The position numbers were made by a program, and so were the translations under genes. Source: Streptomyces sp. NBC_00878 (GTDB lineage Bacteria; Actinomycetota; Actinomycetes; Streptomycetales; Streptomycetaceae). From it: a stretch of 64,000 nucleotides of DNA. Under the pieces are notes generated by a model. That model ran no database searches, was not told the DNA's origin, and was given only the letters and a program-made list of their open reading frames with translations. Location: NCBI RefSeq assembly GCF_026341515.1, contig NZ_JAPEOK010000001.1, forward strand, positions 5,394,001 through 5,458,000, written 5' to 3'. Of this stretch, positions 15,005 to 24,044 are shown piece after piece; position 1 is the first letter of the stretch; each line of letters starts with the position of its first letter.

Positions 15005-17017
15005 TCAGTCGTCTTCGCTGCGGACTACCCCGCTGGTGCCTCCGAACAGGCCGCCGTTGCCGTTGCCGCCGTTGTTCTGTTGACCGGCATCGACCGTGCC
15101 GAGGGTGACCTTGTCGCCGGCCTTCACCTGCTGGCCCTCCTGCGGGTTGCTGGCGAGGACGATGGAGTTGTCGTCCTGCGACCCCTGGATGTTGCCAAGC
15201 TGGAGCTGGTTCTGCGCGAGAACCTGCTTGGCCTGGGCGAGGGTCAGCTGGGTCACCTTCGGCATGGCGAACTTCTGCTCCTCCGCCGCCTTGCCGATCT
15301 GGATCGTCACCGTGTCGCCGGGGTCGGCCTGCGAGTTGGCTGCGGGCACCGTCGCGATGACCTTGCCGACCAGGTTCTGGTCGTCGGTCTCCACATCGTT
15401 GCAGGTGCCCTTGAGGTCGTTCTGCTCCATCCGCGCCTTGGCGTCGTCACAGCTCAGGCCGCTGACGTCCGGAACGGTGACCTGCTCCTTCTCCTTGGCG
15501 ATGGTGAGGGTGACCACGGTCCCCTTCTCCACCTCCTTACCCGCCGTCGGGTCCTGTTCGAGGACCGTGCCGGGCTCCTCGCTGGACTCCTTGGTCTCCG
15601 TCTCGACCTTGAAGCCGTACTTGTCGTCCTCAAGCTTCTCGGTGGCCTCGTCGACCGGGTCGTCGATGACGTTCGGGACGGCGACCTTCGGCGCCCCCGT
15701 CGACACCGTCAGCGTGATCGTGTCGTTCTTCTTGACCTGGGTCTCCGCCTTCGGGTTCTGGGCGCAGATACTGTTCTTCGGGGTGTTCTCGCAGGGCTTG
15801 GACTCGGTCGTCAGGTTCAGCTCACGGTTGACGGCCATCTTCTTGGCCTCGTCCAGAGTCCGGCCGACGAAGTTCGGCGCCGGGAACGCCTCGTCGTCCG
15901 ACCCGCCGTCCCCAGTGAACGCCCACTTGCCGATGAGGATCGCGCCGACCAGGACGAGCGCGCCCGCGACGACCAGCAGGATCGTCGAGGTGTTGCTCTT
16001 CTTCGGCTGGCGTCGGCGCCCGGCGCGGTCGTCGTAGCCGAAGCCGCCGTCGTCCGGGCTCATCGGGGGCAGCATGGACGTGGCCTGCGCGTCCGTGGAG
16101 CGCAGCGCGGTGGTGGGCCGGTCGTCGGGGTAGCCGCCGTAGCCCACGGAGCCCATGGCCGCCGTCGCCGCGACGGGCTGGCCGTCGAGGCAGGCCTCGA
16201 TGTCGATGCGCATCTCGTCGGCGGACTGGTACCGGTAGTCCGGGTCCTTGGTGAGCGCCTTCAGGACGATGGCATCCATCTCGGGCGTGATCTCGGGGTC
16301 GAAGACGCTCGGCGGCTGCGGCTCCTCGCGCACGTGCTGGTACGCCACGGCGACCGGGGAGTCCCCGATGAACGGCGGGCGGACCGTCAGGAGCTCGTAC
16401 AGCAGACATCCCGCCGAGTACAGGTCGGAGCGGGCGTCGACCTGCTCGCCCTTGGCCTGCTCCGGCGAGAGGTACTGCGCCGTCCCTATGACCGCCGAGG
16501 TCTGCGTCATCGTCATGCCGGAGTCGCCCATGGCGCGGGCGATGCCGAAGTCCATGACCTTGACCTGGCCGTTGCGCGTCAGCATGACGTTCGCCGGCTT
16601 GATGTCGCGGTGGACGATGCCCGCGCGGTGCGAGTACTCGAGTGCCTGGAGGATGCCGATGGTCATCTCCATGGCCCGCTCGGGCAGCAGTTTGCGCCCG
16701 GAGTGCAGCAGCTCTCTCAGCGTGGACCCGTCGACGTACTCCATCACGATGTACGGGATGGAGATGCCCTCGATGTAGTCCTCACCCGTGTCGTACACGG
16801 CGACGATCGCGGGATGGTTGAGCGAGGCGGCCGACTGGGCCTCCCGGCGGAACCGGGCCTGGAACGACGGGTCACGTGCGAGGTCGGCTCGCAGCGTCTT
16901 CACCGCCACCGTGCGGCCGAGCCGGGTGTCATGGGCGAGGTGTACCTCCGCCATGCCACCACGGCCGAGCACGTGGCCCAGCTCGTACCGGCCGCCGAGG
17001 CGACGCGGCTCTTCCAT
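15005..17017 (-). CDS. pknB: Ser/Thr protein kinase PknB with four PASTA domains
   Basis: 670 aa. The kinase domain occupies about residues 10-275: GRGGMAEVH loop, VAVK with Lys40, HRDIKPANVML at 136-146, DFG at 156-158, activation-loop threonines in SGMTMTQTSAVIGT, and SPEQ. A juxtamembrane region and a helix (STILLVVAGALVLVGAILIG) at about 345-365 lead to four extracellular PASTA units that bind peptidoglycan fragments or lipid II, and a Gly/Asn-rich tail. It phosphorylates division and wall-synthesis proteins. It is the last gene of the fhaA-fhaB-pstP-rodA-pbpA-pknB cluster; PstP is its opposing phosphatase. Confidence 0.97.
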   Translation of the reverse strand: MEEPRRLGGRYELGHVLGRGGMAEVHLAHDTRLGRTVAVKTLRADLARDPSFQARFRREAQSAASLNHPAIVAVYDTGEDYIEGISIPYIVMEYVDGSTLRELLHSGRKLLPERAMEMTIGILQALEYSHRAGIVHRDIKPANVMLTRNGQVKVMDFGIARAMGDSGMTMTQTSAVIGTAQYLSPEQAKGEQVDARSDLYSAGCLLYELLTVRPPFIGDSPVAVAYQHVREEPQPPSVFDPEITPEMDAIVLKALTKDPDYRYQSADEMRIDIEACLDGQPVAATAAMGSVGYGGYPDDRPTTALRSTDAQATSMLPPMSPDDGGFGYDDRAGRRRQPKKSNTSTILLVVAGALVLVGAILIGKWAFTGDGGSDDEAFPAPNFVGRTLDEAKKMAVNRELNLTTESKPCENTPKNSICAQNPKAETQVKKNDTITLTVSTGAPKVAVPNVIDDPVDEATEKLEDDKYGFKVETETKESSEEPGTVLEQDPTAGKEVEKGTVVTLTIAKEKEQVTVPDVSGLSCDDAKARMEQNDLKGTCNDVETDDQNLVGKVIATVPAANSQADPGDTVTIQIGKAAEEQKFAMPKVTQLTLAQAKQVLAQNQLQLGNIQGSQDDNSIVLASNPQEGQQVKAGDKVTLGTVDAGQQNNGGNGNGGLFGGTSGVVRSEDD

Positions 17018-17050
17018 AGCTACCTACCAGCCCTCTCCGACGGTCCCGAT

Positions 17051-17076
17051 CACACCACGTGTGGTCGGGCGGTGTG
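17051..17076. promoter_or_regulatory. nested inverted repeat upstream of pknB
   Basis: ACCAC-GT-GTGGT (17054-17065) is nested in an outer CACACC/GGTGTG pair, 34-59 bp upstream of the pknB start in the 169-bp pbpA-pknB gap. It could be an operator or attenuator for pknB within the operon. Confidence 0.45.
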
Positions 17077-17186
17077 CTGTCCGGGCATACCGTACCCGGC
17101 TCGCCTTGACTGACCTGGCTATAACCGTCACCCGATACAGGACCGGTATCGCAACGTGCACCGATGTGAAGGGGACGTGAGCGGGG

Positions 17187-18680
17187 TCACTTCTTGCTGT
17201 CGATGACTGCCTTCATCACGTCCCTCGCAATCGGTGCCGCGAGACCGCCGCCGGTGATGTTCTGACGGTTGCCGGCGTCCTCGTCCTCGACGACCACGGC
17301 GACGGCGACCGGTGAGCTGCCGTCTTCGAGCTTTGCGTACGAGATGAACCAGGCGTACGGGTTCCCGCTGTTGTCGATGCCGCGCTGGGCGGTACCGGTC
17401 TTGCCGCCGACGGTGACGCCGTCCTCGTTGATCGCACCCTTCTTGCCGGTGCCGTCCGTGACGACCGTCTCCATCATCGACTGAAGGATCTGGGCGTTCT
17501 TCTCGGACAGCGGCTCACTCATCTGCTCCGGGTCGGTCTGCTCGATGACGTCGAGGTTCGGCGCCTGGAGCTTGTCGACCATGTACGGCTTCATCAGCTT
17601 GCCGTCGTTGGCGATGGCCGCGGTCACCATGGCCATCTGCAGCGGCGTCGTGGCGGTCTCGAACTGGCCGATCGAGCTGAGCGCGGTCTGCGGCCTGTCC
17701 ATCTTCTCGGGGAAGTTGGAGGCGCTGGAGCGGACCGGGATGAACTGCTCGGCGTTGAAGCCGAACTTCTTGGCCTCCTCCAGCATGTCCTCCCTGCCGA
17801 CGTCGACGCCCAGCTTGCCGAAGACGGTGTTGCAGGACACGCGCAGCGCCTCGCGCAGGGTCGCGTTCTTGCAGGGGATGGTCCCCTCGTTCTTCAGCTC
17901 GGTGGTGGTGTCCGGCAGGGTGTACGGCAGGGGCGAGTCGGTCTTCTCGTCCGCGGACGAGTAGAGGCCCTTCTCCAGGGCCGCGGCCGTGGTGACCACC
18001 TTGAAGGTGGAGCCGGGCGGGTAGATCTCGCGCAGCGCCCGGTTGAGCATCGGGTTGTCCGGGTCGTTCTTCTTCTGGAGCTTCTCCCAGGCCGCGCCGT
18101 CGCCCTTGGTGGTGTTCCCGGCGAACGACGACGGGTCGTAGGAGGGCGTGGAGGCCAGCGCCAGGATCGCGCCGGTCTCGGGGTCGATCGCGGCGACGGC
18201 GCCCTTGCCCTGCTTGACCAGACCGTTGTACGCGGCCTTCTGCGCGGCGGCGTTGAGCGTGGTGACGACGTTGCCGCCCTCCTGCTTCTTGCCGGTGATC
18301 ATGTCGAGGGTGCGGCGGAAGAAGAGCCGGTCGTCGTTGCCGGTGAGGATGCCGTCATCGATGCTCTCCAGCTGGGTGGCGCCGAAGGCCTGCGAGGCGT
18401 AGCCCGTGACGGGGGCCCACATCGGGCCGTCCTTGTAGGTGCGCTTGTACTCGAAGTCGTTGTAGCCGTCGCCGCTCGTCTTGGTCGATCCGGTGATGGG
18501 ATTGCCGTCGACGATGATGTCCCCGCGTGGGGAGGCGTAGCGGGCGATGGAGACGCGGCGGTTCTTGGGATCGTTCTTGAGGTCTTCGGCCATGACGTAC
18601 TGGAGCCAGTTGTCACGGACGAGCAGGGCGAGGACGAGTAGCCCGCAGAAGAGTGCGATCCGGCGCAGGGGCTTGTTCAT
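17187..18680 (-). CDS. pbpA: penicillin-binding protein 2 (class B transpeptidase)
   Basis: 497 aa. A signal anchor (IALFCGLLVLALLVRDNWLQ) is followed by the PBP dimerisation domain (RGDIIVDG) and the transpeptidase domain with all three motifs: S-x-x-K as PPGSTFKVVTTA, S-x-N as RVSCNTVFGK, and KTG as VGGKTGTAQR. It cross-links peptidoglycan outside the membrane, working with the RodA-type glycosyltransferase whose gene overlaps its start by four bases (ATGA at 18677-18680). In mycobacteria the PbpA of this cluster is phosphorylated by PknB. The length and motif spacing are normal and complete. Confidence 0.96.
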   Translation of the reverse strand: MNKPLRRIALFCGLLVLALLVRDNWLQYVMAEDLKNDPKNRRVSIARYASPRGDIIVDGNPITGSTKTSGDGYNDFEYKRTYKDGPMWAPVTGYASQAFGATQLESIDDGILTGNDDRLFFRRTLDMITGKKQEGGNVVTTLNAAAQKAAYNGLVKQGKGAVAAIDPETGAILALASTPSYDPSSFAGNTTKGDGAAWEKLQKKNDPDNPMLNRALREIYPPGSTFKVVTTAAALEKGLYSSADEKTDSPLPYTLPDTTTELKNEGTIPCKNATLREALRVSCNTVFGKLGVDVGREDMLEEAKKFGFNAEQFIPVRSSASNFPEKMDRPQTALSSIGQFETATTPLQMAMVTAAIANDGKLMKPYMVDKLQAPNLDVIEQTDPEQMSEPLSEKNAQILQSMMETVVTDGTGKKGAINEDGVTVGGKTGTAQRGIDNSGNPYAWFISYAKLEDGSSPVAVAVVVEDEDAGNRQNITGGGLAAPIARDVMKAVIDSKK

Positions 18681-20122
18681 GACGGGCGGACCACCTGGGT
18701 CATCTCGGCGTCGGGGTTCGGGGCAGGAGCGGGGGCCGGGCGGCGCGCGGTGTCGCTGATGCGGATCAGGATGCCGATGAGGGCCCAGTTGGCGAGGACG
18801 GAGGAACCGCCTGACGCCAGGAACGGCATAGTCATACCGGTCAGCGGGATGAGGCCCATCACGCCGCCGGAGACGACGAACACCTGGAGTGCGAAAGCGC
18901 CGGACAGTCCGATGGCGAGGAGCTTTCCGAAGGGGTCACGGGCGGCGAGGGCGGTGCGCACGCCGCGCTCCACGATCAGTCCGTAGATGAGCAGGATCGC
19001 CATGACGCCGGCCAGGCCGAGCTCCTCGCCGAACGTGGCGAGGATGAAGTCGGAGTTGGTGGCGAACCGGATGAGGTCGGAGTGACCCTGGCCGAGTCCG
19101 GTGCCGAGGGTGCCGCCGGAGCCGAAGGCCCACAGGGCCTGCATGGACTGCTCGGAGTGGACGCCGGGGGCACCGGACTGGCTCAGTGTGTACTCGCGCA
19201 TGGGGTCGAGCCAGGCCTGGACACGCTGCTGGACGTGCGGTTCGAAGGAAGCCACACCGACCGCGCCGGCGCCGGACATCAGCAGACCGAACACGATCCA
19301 GCTGGTGCGCTCGGTGGCGACGTACAGCATGATGATGAACATTCCGAAGAACAGCAGCGACGTACCGAGGTCGGTCTCGAATACCAGGATGAGGATCGAG
19401 ATGAACCACACGACGAGGATCGGCCCGAGGTCGCGTCCGCGTGGCAGGTACAGGCCCATGAAGCGGCGGCTGGCGAGCGCGAGCGCGTCCCTCTTCACCA
19501 TGAGGTAGCCGGCGAAGAAGACCGCGAGGACGATCTTCGCGAACTCGCCGGGCTGGACGGTTCCCAGACCCGGGATCTTGATCCAGATCTTGGCGCCGAA
19601 GACGCTGGCTCCGAGGCCCGGCACCAGTGGCAGCACGAGCAGTACGAGGGCCACCGCCATGGAGATGTACGTGTAGCGCTGCAGGACGCGGTGGTCCTTG
19701 AGGAAGATCAGCACGACGACGAACAGGCTGATGCCGAGCGCGGTGTACAACAACTGACGGGGTGCGGCACTGCCCGCCTGGTTGATCGACTGGAGCAGCT
19801 TGGACTGGTCGAGCCGCCAGATGGCGACCAGACCGAGCCCGTTGAGCAGCGTCGCCAGCGGCAGCAGCAGCGGGTCCGCGTAGGGCGCGAACTTTCGTAC
19901 GACGAGATGGCCGACGCCCGCGAGCAGGCCGAGACCGAGGCCGTAGCTCAGCAGGCCGGGCGGCACCGAGTCGTTGATGGCCAGGCCGACGTTGGCGTAG
20001 GCGAACACCGGGATGAGCACGGCGAACACCAGCAGCGCGAGCTCGGTGTTACGTCGGCTCGGTGTTCCGATCGAGCCGATCGTGGACGTGTGGTGCGTCG
20101 ACGGGTTGGAAGTGCTGCTCAT
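18677..20122 (-). CDS. rodA: FtsW/RodA/SpoVE family lipid II polymerase
   Basis: 481 aa with about ten transmembrane helices, the standard SEDS fold. Signature stretches include PSEFAKI-like QPGEFAKIVLAVFFAGYL, the extracellular loop with QSMQALWAFGSGGTLGTGLG, and PLTGMTMPFLASGGSSVLAN near the C-terminus. It polymerises lipid II into glycan strands and pairs with the adjacent PBP2. Whether it serves elongation, division or sporulation cannot be read from sequence. It sits between pstP and pbpA. The N-terminal 30 residues are polar (Ser/Thr-rich). Confidence 0.95.
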   Translation of the reverse strand: MSSTSNPSTHHTSTIGSIGTPSRRNTELALLVFAVLIPVFAYANVGLAINDSVPPGLLSYGLGLGLLAGVGHLVVRKFAPYADPLLLPLATLLNGLGLVAIWRLDQSKLLQSINQAGSAAPRQLLYTALGISLFVVVLIFLKDHRVLQRYTYISMAVALVLLVLPLVPGLGASVFGAKIWIKIPGLGTVQPGEFAKIVLAVFFAGYLMVKRDALALASRRFMGLYLPRGRDLGPILVVWFISILILVFETDLGTSLLFFGMFIIMLYVATERTSWIVFGLLMSGAGAVGVASFEPHVQQRVQAWLDPMREYTLSQSGAPGVHSEQSMQALWAFGSGGTLGTGLGQGHSDLIRFATNSDFILATFGEELGLAGVMAILLIYGLIVERGVRTALAARDPFGKLLAIGLSGAFALQVFVVSGGVMGLIPLTGMTMPFLASGGSSVLANWALIGILIRISDTARRPAPAPAPNPDAEMTQVVRPS

Positions 20123-20148
20123 CGTGTGACAGGGCCCCTCACGGCTGC

Positions 20149-21699
20149 TTACTGCTTACCGCACAGCGAGACCAGCTTCTGCTCTTCGTCGGAGAGGCTG
20201 GGGCCGGGTGTGGGAGTGGGTGCGGTCGTGGACTTGGGAGGGTTGGGCGATGTGGTACCGGATCCCGACGGGGTCGGCGTCGGTGTCGCCTTGGACGCGG
20301 CCGAGGTCCGTGTGGTTCCCGTGACGCCGCCCGCCTCCCCCTCACCGGTCTTCGAGTTCTGCTTGCTCTCGGCCTCGCGGCGATCGGCGTCCTTCTTGCA
20401 CGCCGACGCCTGGGTGGCCAGCTCCTCGATCTTCGAGCGGGCGTCGGTCAGACCGCCTTCGGCGATCGTGGCCTTGACCTGCTTCTGCTGGTAGGGCGGC
20501 AGGTACTTGAGTTCGATCTCGGGGTGGTCCTTCTCCACCTTCGAGAGCGAGACCCAGGCCAGGTCCTGGCTGATGCCCTGGTACAGCGCGACGTGCTCGT
20601 CGTTGCTGCCGACGTAGTACTGCGTCTGCGTCCAGCGGTAGCCGCCGTACAGCCCGCCGCCGATGACACCGAGCGCGAGTGCGGTGTAGAGAGATCTCTT
20701 CAGCCACTTCCGCCTGGAGCGCGGTTTGACGAAGTCGTCGTCCGAGTAGCCGCCGAAGCCGCCGGTGGGTACGTAGCCGGTGGTGTCGCCGCTGCCGGGC
20801 GGGCCGAACTCGCCGCCGCCGCCCTGTCCGGGCACCTGCCGGCCGAGGCTGGAAGCGCGGCCCGCGGGCGTCTGCATGGCGCCGTCGTCGTGCATCTGGT
20901 GCTGCTGCTGGTTCTCGGCGACCGCGCCCACGACGACCGGGGTGTCGGAGAGCTGCCCCGCGAGGGTGTCCCCGCCGTCGATGTCGAGGACGTCGGCCAC
21001 GATGACCGTGATGTTGTCGGGGCCGCCGCCGCGCAGCGCGAGCTCGATGAGCTGCTGCACCGTCTCCTGCGGGCCCTGGTAGCTGGCGAGGGTGTCCTCC
21101 ATCGTCTGATGGGAGACGACCCCGGACAGCCCGTCGGAGCAGATCAGGTACCGGTCGCCGGCGCGGACCTCGCGGATGGAGAGGTCGGGTTCGACGTGGT
21201 CGCCACTGCCCAGCGCGCGCATCAGCAGGGAGCGCTGCGGGTGGGTGGTGGCCTCCTCCTCCGTGATGCGGCCCTCGTCGACGAGGCGCTGCACCCACGT
21301 GTGGTCCTGCGTGATCTGCGTCAGCACGCCGTCCCGCAGCAGGTACGCGCGGGAGTCGCCGACGTGTACGAGGCCGAGCCGCTGCCCGGTCCACAGGAGC
21401 GCGGTGAGGGTGGTCCCCATGCCTTCGAGCTGGGGGTCCTCCTCGACCATCATCCTGAGCTGGTCGTTGGCGCGCTGCACCGCCGTACCGAGCGAGGTGA
21501 GGATGTCGGATCCGGGTACGTCGTCGTCGAGCGCGACGATGGTGGAGATCACCTCGGAGGAGGCGACCTCGCCGGCGGCCTGGCCGCCCATTCCGTCGGC
21601 GATCGCGAGCAGGCGCGGACCGGCGTAGCCGGAGTCCTCATTGCCCTCGCGGATCATGCCTTTGTGCGATCCGGCGGCGAAGCGCAGTGACAGACTCAT
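20149..21699 (-). CDS. pstP: PP2C-type protein Ser/Thr phosphatase
   Basis: 516 aa from the ATG at 21699, preceded by GAGG; an ATG at 21729 is also possible. The PP2C domain spans about residues 1-240 with the metal-binding motifs GMIREGNEDSGY, AIADGMGGQAAGEV, VHVGDSRAYLLRDG, ICSDGLSGVV and GGPDNITVIVADV. A linker with an acidic motif, one transmembrane helix (SLYTALALGVIGGGLYGGYRW) and an extracellular domain of about 150 residues with a Thr/Pro-rich tail follow. It removes phosphate from the Ser/Thr kinases of the cluster and their substrates. Its catalytic part is cytoplasmic. Confidence 0.95.
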   Translation of the reverse strand: MSLSLRFAAGSHKGMIREGNEDSGYAGPRLLAIADGMGGQAAGEVASSEVISTIVALDDDVPGSDILTSLGTAVQRANDQLRMMVEEDPQLEGMGTTLTALLWTGQRLGLVHVGDSRAYLLRDGVLTQITQDHTWVQRLVDEGRITEEEATTHPQRSLLMRALGSGDHVEPDLSIREVRAGDRYLICSDGLSGVVSHQTMEDTLASYQGPQETVQQLIELALRGGGPDNITVIVADVLDIDGGDTLAGQLSDTPVVVGAVAENQQQHQMHDDGAMQTPAGRASSLGRQVPGQGGGGEFGPPGSGDTTGYVPTGGFGGYSDDDFVKPRSRRKWLKRSLYTALALGVIGGGLYGGYRWTQTQYYVGSNDEHVALYQGISQDLAWVSLSKVEKDHPEIELKYLPPYQQKQVKATIAEGGLTDARSKIEELATQASACKKDADRREAESKQNSKTGEGEAGGVTGTTRTSAASKATPTPTPSGSGTTSPNPPKSTTAPTPTPGPSLSDEEQKLVSLCGKQ

Positions 21700-21819
21700 G
21701 CGCACCTCGCCCGTCGGCTCCGGGTACATCCGCACGGTGCCCACCCTCCGGTCGGGAGCGTGCCGGGGCCCGTCGTGGGGGCCGCCGCTGCTCGCTCGCT
21801 CCGCTCGCTCATTGTCGTA

Positions 21820-22341
21820 CTACTTCCGCAGCTCGATGACGGTCTTGCCGATGCGGATCGGCGCGCCCAGCGGAATCGGCGTGGGAGTCGTCAGTCGGGT
21901 CCGGTCGAGATACGTGCCGTTGGTGGACCCGAGATCCTCGACGATCCACTGGCCGTCTCGGTCGGGGTAGATCCTGGCATGCCTGCTGGACGCGTAGTCG
22001 TCATCCAGCACGATGGTGCTGTCGTGCGCGCGGCCCAGCGAGATGGTCTGGCCCTGCAGCGCGACCGTCGTGCCCGTGAGGATTCCCTCGGAGACGACCA
22101 GTTTGGTGGGGGCGCCGCGGCGCTGACGGCCACCGCTGCTCGGTGCCGCCTGCTGGCGCTGCGGCGGCGGCGCGGCCTGGCGCGCGGCCGGCTGCGGCCG
22201 GTTGGCGTCCCGGCGCGAGCCGCGCTGTGTGACACGCGTTCCGAACAGGTCGCTGCGGATGACCTGCACGGCCACGATCACGAACAGCCACAGTACGGCC
22301 AGGAAACCCAGCCGCATGACCGTGAGGGTCAGCTCTGACAT
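21820..22341 (-). CDS. fhaB: FHA domain protein FhaB
   Basis: 173 aa from the ATG at 22341 (GGGGG just upstream). A single N-terminal membrane helix (LTVMRLGFLAVLWLFVIVAV) is followed by a Gln/Ala/Arg-rich linker and an FHA domain at about 85-170 with the pThr-binding residues: GRAHDSTIVLDDDYASSRHA, GSTNGTYLDR. FHA domains bind phosphothreonine, so it reads the output of PknB. In mycobacteria FhaB (FipA-interacting) links phosphorylation to division and wall synthesis. It starts 11 bases after the fhaA stop, in the same operon. Length is normal. Confidence 0.94.
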   Translation of the reverse strand: MSELTLTVMRLGFLAVLWLFVIVAVQVIRSDLFGTRVTQRGSRRDANRPQPAARQAAPPPQRQQAAPSSGGRQRRGAPTKLVVSEGILTGTTVALQGQTISLGRAHDSTIVLDDDYASSRHARIYPDRDGQWIVEDLGSTNGTYLDRTRLTTPTPIPLGAPIRIGKTVIELRK

Positions 22342-22351
22342 TGCCCCCGCT

Positions 22352-23200
22352 TCACCCTTCGGCTTGCCGGTAAATGATGGTGGTGCTGCCCACGACGATC
22401 CGCGAGCCGTCGCGGAGCGTAGCGCGGGTGGTGTGCTGCCCGTCCACCACGATGCCGTTGGTGGACCCGAGATCCTGGATCGTCGAGGGCGTTCCGGTCC
22501 GGATCTCACAGTGCCGGCGGGATACGCCGGGGTCGTCGATCCGCACGTCGGCTTCGGTGCTGCGGCCCAGCACCAGCGTCGGGCGGGAGATCTGATGGCG
22601 GGTGCCGTTGATCTCGATCCAGTGCCGCGTACGTCCACCCGGCTGCGGGGCCGCGGCGGGCCGTTGGCCCGCGGGTGCGGCGCCCGGACGGCCGCCGGGC
22701 GGCGGCGCGGCAGGCATGGGAGGAGCGGCCGCGGGCGGGTAGCCGTAGCCGCCCGGCTGGCCGCCGCGGGCTGCCGCGGGTGGCGGTCCCGCGGGTGCGC
22801 GCTCTGGAGTGGCCTGCTGGTTGGCGGAGGAGGCGAGCGTACGGCTGCGGACCCGGTACAGACCGGTGTCGAGGTCGTCCGCCTTCTCCAGGTGGACCTT
22901 GATGGGGCCCATGAACGTGTAGCGCTGCTGCTTGGCGTAGTCGCGCACCATGCCGGCCAGCTCGTCGCCGAGCTGGCCCGAGTACGGGCTGAGCCGCTCG
23001 AAGTCCGGCGTGCTCAGCTCCACGATGAAGTCGTTCGGGACGACGGTCCGCTCGCGGTTCCAGATCGTGGCGTTGTTGTCGCACTCGCGCTGGAGTGCTC
23101 CCGCGATCTCCACGGGCTGGACCTCGGACTTGAACACCTTGGCGAAGGTGCCGTTGACCAGACCTTCGAGACGTTGCTCGAACTTCTTCAGGACTCCCAT
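22352..23200 (-). CDS. fhaA: FhaA: DUF3662 and FHA domain protein
   Basis: 282 aa. Residues 1-115 are the DUF3662 domain (MGVLKKFEQRLEGLVNGTFA, later EVQPVEIAGALQRECD). A Pro/Gly/Ala-rich linker (about 125-195) leads to a C-terminal FHA domain with LVLGRSTEADVRIDDPGVSR, RRHCEI and LGSTNGIVVDG. In mycobacteria the FHA domain of FhaA binds the phosphorylated pseudokinase domain of MviN and so regulates lipid II flipping. This is the promoter-proximal gene of the cell-division operon running to pknB; the promoter must lie in the gap after 23200. ATG at 23200 has GGAGG upstream. Confidence 0.95.
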   Translation of the reverse strand: MGVLKKFEQRLEGLVNGTFAKVFKSEVQPVEIAGALQRECDNNATIWNRERTVVPNDFIVELSTPDFERLSPYSGQLGDELAGMVRDYAKQQRYTFMGPIKVHLEKADDLDTGLYRVRSRTLASSANQQATPERAPAGPPPAAARGGQPGGYGYPPAAAPPMPAAPPPGGRPGAAPAGQRPAAAPQPGGRTRHWIEINGTRHQISRPTLVLGRSTEADVRIDDPGVSRRHCEIRTGTPSTIQDLGSTNGIVVDGQHTTRATLRDGSRIVVGSTTIIYRQAEG

Positions 23201-23767
23201 GGGGCACCTCCTCCTTCGTCGTTGCCCTGGTACTGCTTACTGATCGTATCCACGCGTCGGGAAATCGGCTGGTTCCCCCTGTCGGCATGGTCGACAGGTG
23301 TCGACGTCCGCTGAAGTCCCCTCCCGAGGTTCCCTCCGAAGCCCCACTTCGAACTCTCCCCGGGCACTCCGTATGAGAAGGATCGTAGAGGTGGCTTCAC
23401 CACAGTGTCCCGCACCTGACTGTGGACCTTGGCCGCCTCCTGTGGAGATGGCCTGGACCGGTACGAGGTTGATACGTGAACCGGTTCTTGTTGAAACGTG
23501 GGGGGTGGGGACGGAGGGATCCGGGACGCCGCCCGAGGCGGTCCCGCAGGTGACGAGGGGGTGGTGCGGGGGTGGTGCTGGGGTGACGCGTGCCTGATGA
23601 GTGGCTGATGGGGGCCTGATCGGGGGCTGGTGGAGGGCCGGCGCGGAGGTCGGCTGCCCCGTCGCGGCCCTCGGAAACGGATGTGAATCCACCGCATCCA
23701 CCGTGCTAATCTTCTGCATGTCGGCAGGCGCTCACCCACTCGGTGGGAGACGGACGACACACCCAAT
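23201..23767. other. 567-bp divergent intergenic region, fhaA operon and tRNA-Leu promoters
   Basis: No credible gene is present. It must hold the promoter of the fhaA-pknB operon (leftward) and of tRNA-Leu (rightward). An inverted repeat CCTGTCG/CGACAGG lies at about 23278-23298. Two weak DnaA-box-like TGTGGA sequences occur near 23421 and 23439. The right part (23505-23640) is G-rich low-complexity sequence. Confidence 0.5.
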
Positions 23768-23854
23768 GCGCGGGTGGCGGAATAGGCAGACGCGCTGGAT
23801 TCAGGTTCCAGTGCCCGCAAGGGCGTGGGGGTTCAACTCCCCCCTCGCGCACCA
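23768..23854 (+). tRNA. tRNA-Leu (anticodon CAG)
   Basis: An 87-nt class II tRNA with encoded CCA. The acceptor GCGCGGG pairs with CTCGCGC. The anticodon stem CTGGA/TCCAG encloses TTCAGGT with anticodon CAG. There is a long variable arm (TGCCCGCAAGGGCG), and the T arm is GGGGGTTCAACTCCCCC. Confidence 0.96.
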
Positions 23855-23866
23855 GGAGAAACCGAC

Positions 23867-23912
23867 GAAACGGGTCTCCACCAGTGACGAAAGTCCTGGT
23901 GGGGCCCGTTTC
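23867..23912 (+). terminator. terminator after tRNA-Leu
   Basis: GAAACGGG and CCACCAG pair with CTGGTGG and CCCGTTTC around a loop of about 10 nt, with a small internal bulge, followed by TCGTTGT. Confidence 0.82.
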
Positions 23913-24044
23913 TCGTTGTCGTTGGGTGGGCTGGTGCCCGGTCGGTGTCGTGGACAGGGGCCCGGCGGTGAGGTTTCTCACGGTCCCGGGCATGATCCGG
24001 ATGCCGGTCAAGCGGGATGGTGGGGGCGGCTGGTGCTTGGCGGG

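Noticed and set aside
14813..17113. Long forward frame of 766 codons opposite pknB
   Set aside because: pknB on the other strand is complete with kinase and PASTA domains; the forward frame has no domain.
23768..23854. tRNA-Leu as an attachment site for an integrated element
   Set aside because: I found no duplicated 3' end of the tRNA downstream and no integrase or excisionase in the following 20 kb.
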